From DATGSL01 sp964645585 (GTDB lineage: Bacteria > Verrucomicrobiota > Verrucomicrobiia > Opitutales > T3Sed10-336), in NCBI GenBank assembly GCA_964645585.1, contig CAZYAN010000011.1, positions 13,320 to 77,319 of the forward strand: a stretch of DNA of 64,000 nt. The letters run 5' to 3'. The position numbers and the translations under genes were made by a program. The notes beneath the pieces are model-generated. The model saw only the letters and a program-made list of their open reading frames with translations, was not told the DNA's origin and did not search any database. Of this stretch, positions 61,563 to 64,000 are shown in pieces. Position 1 is the first letter of the stretch; every line of letters starts with the position of its first letter.

Positions 61563-61979
61563 ATGAGCTACTTTTCCGCGGCCCTGGAGCGGACGCTCGA
61601 GACCCTCTCGATGTCACGAAGCGATCTGGTCAAAGCGACCGGCATTCATCGCACAAGCATGAGCGGATACGTTCGCGGCACGACCCCGGTCGGGCCGCGG
61701 ACGCTGCGCACGATTTGCGCCGCCGTTCCCGAGGCTCACCAACCCGTGCTTGTTCGCGCCTGGCTGCTCGATCAGGTTCCTCGCGAAATGCAAAACATGG
61801 TTGAGATCACCGCGCGCACCGATGCGCTTCGCGAGGATGCCGTTCCGCCCTTGCCGAGCTGCTCCGACGACATTCGCCGGGGGCTCGAACTTCTCGCGCG
61901 GAAGTCGGTCCATCCGCCAGTTCGCGACCTGATACTCGACCTTTCGCGTCTGCTCGACGGGCCCCAAGAGGCAACCTGA
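61563..61979 (+). CDS. Small XRE-type HTH regulator-like protein
   Basis: A 138-residue protein from the ATG at 61563; the longer frame upstream is AT-rich intergenic sequence. The HTH is at about 8-45 (LERTLETLSMSRSDLVKATGIHRTSMSGYVRG, in part), a helix-turn-helix of the lambda repressor type. The C-terminal helices (about 60-138) show no ligand domain. It lies divergent to a small coiled-coil ORF with an AT-rich 87-bp spacer containing direct GTTGC repeats (61513 and 61527 region), a possible operator. Confidence 0.7.
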   Translation: MSYFSAALERTLETLSMSRSDLVKATGIHRTSMSGYVRGTTPVGPRTLRTICAAVPEAHQPVLVRAWLLDQVPREMQNMVEITARTDALREDAVPPLPSCSDDIRRGLELLARKSVHPPVRDLILDLSRLLDGPQEAT

Positions 61980-62310
61980 CCGAATGCGGAATTCGGCGGA
62001 GGCGACCGCCAATTATCGTATCCATCCTCCGCGAACAAGCTGCGCCTGTTCGTGCGCCCCGCCGGCGCGCGTGAATTCTCCTTTTGCGTTTCTATCGAAT
62101 GCTCGTGCCCAGCGAGACGCACGAACAGGAGCAGCTAAGAACCTGATTTCTTTTATCACTAATCGGCCGGAATTTCTCTGGGTGAGAAAATCGGCGGCGA
62201 ATCAGGTTCCGCTGCTTTGCCGCGGATTAACCGGGGCTTGCAAAAGAAAAATTCTTTGGTCCGAAAGTCGCCGCCAAATCTCCCGATTTGGCGGCGCACG
62301 TTAGCGGACT
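61980..62310. other. Intergenic region rich in inverted repeats
   Basis: A 331-bp stretch between the HTH gene and gnd. It holds three separate inverted repeats: 18-bp arms (17 matching) at 62039-62056 and 62118-62135; 10-bp arms GAACCTGATT / AATCAGGTTC at 62139-62148 and 62200-62209, with a further inner stem; and a perfect 12-bp hairpin at 62269-62296. I see no protein gene. It could be a non-coding RNA or mobile-repeat remnant. Confidence 0.55.
62269..62296 (-). terminator. Hairpin beyond the gnd stop
   Basis: A perfect 12-bp stem (CGCCGCCAAATC / GATTTGGCGGCG) with a 4-nt loop, 15 bp past the gnd stop on the minus strand. The following sequence is only weakly T-rich, so termination efficiency is uncertain. 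Confidence 0.6.
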
Positions 62311-63813
62311 TTATGCTTCGACCTGCGGACGATCCTTCTCGGGCCAGTCGAGGTGGAAGAATTTGCCGCGCGGCTGGTCGACGCGTTCATAGGTATGGGC
62401 GCCGAAGTAGTCACGCTGCGACTGCAGGAGATTGGCCGGCAGGCGCTCGGATCGATAGGCGTCAAAATAGGCCAGCGACGAGTAGAAGGTCGGAATTGAA
62501 ACACCGTGGGCGGCACCGGTCGCCACCACTTTTCTCCAATTCGCCTCCGCCTTTTCAATCGCTTCCTTGAAATACGGGTCGAGAAGCAGATTCGGAAGAT
62601 CCGCGTCGCGTTCGTAGGCTTCCGTGATTTTTTGGAGGAAGGCCGCGCGAATGATGCAGCCTCCGCGGAAAATTTGCGCGATCTCGCCGAAGTTGAGCTT
62701 CCAGTTGTATTCGCCCTGGGCGGCCCGCATCAATTGGAAGCCTTGGGCATAGGAGCAGATCTTCGAACAGTACAAAGCGTCGCGGATCGCATCGATAAAT
62801 TCTTTCCTGTCCCCTGTGAACGGCCGCGGCTCACGTGCGAGGATCTTCGAGGCGTGGACGCGCTCCTCCTTGACGGCGCTTATCAGGCGGGCGAATACCG
62901 CTTCGGCGATCGTCGGCGCGGGCACACCCATATCGAGGGCGCTGACAGAGGTCCATTTTCCGGTTCCCTTTTGTCCGGCCGTATCGAGCACAATGTCGAC
63001 GAACGGCTTTCCGGTCACCGGATCTTTCTGCTTCAGAATGTCGGCCGTGATTTCGATCAGGAAGGAGTCGAGATTGCCGCGATTCCATTCCCCGAAGACG
63101 TCGCCCATCTCGTCCGGCGTCATGCCGAGAACGTCTTTCATCAAGGCGTACGCCTCGCAAATCATCTGCATGTCGCCGTATTCGATCCCGTTGTGGACCA
63201 TTTTTACATAATGGCCGGCGCCATCGGGTCCGATGTAAGCAGTGCAGGGCACGCCGCCTTCAACCGGTTTGCCCGGCGCGGCGCCTTCGAGCGGCTTGCC
63301 GGTTTTCGGATCGACCTTGGCGGCGATCGCCTTCCAGATCGGTTCGATTTCCTTCCAGGCCTCAAATTCGCCGCCCGGCATCAGCGAGGGACCGAATCGC
63401 GCGCCCTCCTCGCCTCCGGAGACGCCGGAACCGATAAACCGGATTCCCTTCTCCTTCAGTTCGCGCTCGCGCCGAATCGTATCGGTCCACTGCGCGTTGC
63501 CGCCATCGATGATGATGTCGCCTTTGTCGAGAAGCGGAATGAGACTTTCAATAACGGCGTCGGTCGGTCTTCCGGCCTTGACGAGAATGATGATCCGCCG
63601 CGGCGAAGCGAGGGAAGCCACAAAATCCTCCAGCTTGGCAAAGCCGGCGAGTCCGCCCGGCGTGTCTGGATTCTCGCTGACGAACTTCTCCATGGTGGAA
63701 GTCGTCCGATTATAGACGGAAATACGAAAACCATGGTCGGCCACGTTCAAAGCCAGGTTCTGGCCCATCACCGCCAGGCCGATCAATCCGATATCTGATT
63801 GTTTCTCTGCCAT
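62311..63813 (-). CDS. gnd: 6-phosphogluconate dehydrogenase, decarboxylating
   Basis: A 500-residue enzyme of the pentose phosphate pathway that oxidises and decarboxylates 6-phosphogluconate to ribulose 5-phosphate with NADP+. The cofactor motif is IGLIGLAVMGQNL, and IIDGGNAQW and GSGVSGGEEGARFGPSLMPGG (in part) bind substrate. The catalytic Lys is in HYVKMVHNGIEYGDMQ and the C-terminal His lies in the FHLDW tail region. The ATG at 63813 is preferred; the frame further upstream is not family-like. A hairpin follows the stop. Confidence 0.96.
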   Translation of the reverse strand: MAEKQSDIGLIGLAVMGQNLALNVADHGFRISVYNRTTSTMEKFVSENPDTPGGLAGFAKLEDFVASLASPRRIIILVKAGRPTDAVIESLIPLLDKGDIIIDGGNAQWTDTIRRERELKEKGIRFIGSGVSGGEEGARFGPSLMPGGEFEAWKEIEPIWKAIAAKVDPKTGKPLEGAAPGKPVEGGVPCTAYIGPDGAGHYVKMVHNGIEYGDMQMICEAYALMKDVLGMTPDEMGDVFGEWNRGNLDSFLIEITADILKQKDPVTGKPFVDIVLDTAGQKGTGKWTSVSALDMGVPAPTIAEAVFARLISAVKEERVHASKILAREPRPFTGDRKEFIDAIRDALYCSKICSYAQGFQLMRAAQGEYNWKLNFGEIAQIFRGGCIIRAAFLQKITEAYERDADLPNLLLDPYFKEAIEKAEANWRKVVATGAAHGVSIPTFYSSLAYFDAYRSERLPANLLQSQRDYFGAHTYERVDQPRGKFFHLDWPEKDRPQVEA

Positions 63814-63914
63814 AAATCCGGTCCTTTTCATACGAGGTAAAAACCCCGCGGCTCGCGCCGTCTGAAAAAGCTTCCTTTCTACCGGGTTTCCACGCGCTGT
63901 GGCGACAAGAAAAG

Positions 63915-64000
63915 ATGGCAAAAAAACGCGTGAATCGTCCGACTCTTCAGGAGCGACGGTATCGTGCCAGACGCGGTTCGACGGTAAGATTCCGCCGCGC
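63915..64000 (+). CDS. Possible start of a gene running out of the window
   Basis: An ATG opens a frame without stops for 28 codons to the window end. Its translation starts MAKKRVNRPTLQERR and is very basic. It is divergent from gnd with about 100 bp between starts. Too little is present to name it; it may be real or a chance frame. Confidence 0.3.
   Translation, partial: MAKKRVNRPTLQERRYRARRGSTVRFRR

Noticed and set aside
62039..62135. Integron attC site
   Set aside because: The inverted arms are long enough, but I cannot find the core GTTRRRY and RYYYAAC pairs, and no integrase is present.
1..64000. tRNA and rRNA genes
   Set aside because: No cloverleaf with a T-loop and acceptor pair, and no rRNA-like stretch, was recognised by eye. 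A covariance-model search was not possible, so a missed tRNA cannot be excluded.

Overview
The window looks like part of a Verrucomicrobiota genome, or a near relative in the Planctomycetota-Verrucomicrobiota group. This is inferred from protein style and not proven. Evidence includes secreted proteins ending in Asp/Gly-rich calcium-binding tails (DPDGDGVKNLMEYALGLDP style), an SHD1-like domain fused to a cysteine peptidase, a Tat-exported Gfo/Idh/MocA oxidoreductase, GH20 and GH43 glycosidases, a phosphodiester glycosidase, and GC-rich codon use. Two runs of exactly 100 N (54570-54669 and 56167-56266) show that this is a scaffolded draft assembly. I recognised no rRNA, tRNA, CRISPR array, transposase or integrase.

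Layout. 0.1-9.2 kb: rarA and a lipoate-ligase-like gene (ATGA overlap), a cyanophycinase-like peptidase, then a minus-strand block of GH20 hexosaminidase, aroE, a SirB1-like protein and an overlapping pair of TOPRIM-like protein plus ABC-type ATPase. 9.4-13.4 kb (minus): acyl-CoA ligase, an orphan oligopeptide-type ABC ATPase and a GH43 enzyme. 13.5-21.4 kb: a signalling cluster with a roughly 1990-residue soluble kinase carrying ten 92-residue HAMP-type repeats and three receiver domains (two lacking the phospho-acceptor Asp), a second response-regulator/kinase and a stand-alone receiver. 21.7-27.6 kb (minus): glutamate synthase large chain, glutaredoxin and an unknown protein. 27.7-33.2 kb: PhoR/PhoB-like pair with a Pho-box-like triple repeat, divergent from recA, then a sulfatase-modifying-factor-like protein and ApbE. 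33.2-38.5 kb: subtilase-like protein, M20 amidohydrolase and a sodium/alanine-type symporter. 38.7-44 kb: an AT-richer polysaccharide cassette (methyltransferase, GT2, two GT4, WecG/TagA). 44-50.4 kb: phosphodiester glycosidase, SHD1-C39 peptidase, Gfo/Idh oxidoreductase, gmk and a membrane protein. 50.6-64 kb: miaB, pdxH, a truncated threonine-dehydratase-like gene, GDP-fucose synthase, a dUTPase-like protein, an Arg-rich disordered protein, SDR, D-aminoacylase-like enzyme, carbonic anhydrase, a small HTH regulator and gnd.

Most genes are housekeeping or carbohydrate and cell-envelope functions. The parts that stand out are: (i) the poly-HAMP kinase; (ii) the overlapping ATPase/TOPRIM pair, which has the architecture of OLD-like nuclease systems; (iii) a set of intergenic arrays built from different motifs but all with a strict or near-strict 7-bp period, two of them ending in the same small hairpin with compensating stem changes; (iv) a dense cluster of inverted repeats next to gnd; and (v) a likely 59-codon gene divergent from the small HTH regulator. 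Start codons were moved inward wherever the longest frame ran through intergenic repeats or lacked a plausible N-terminus.
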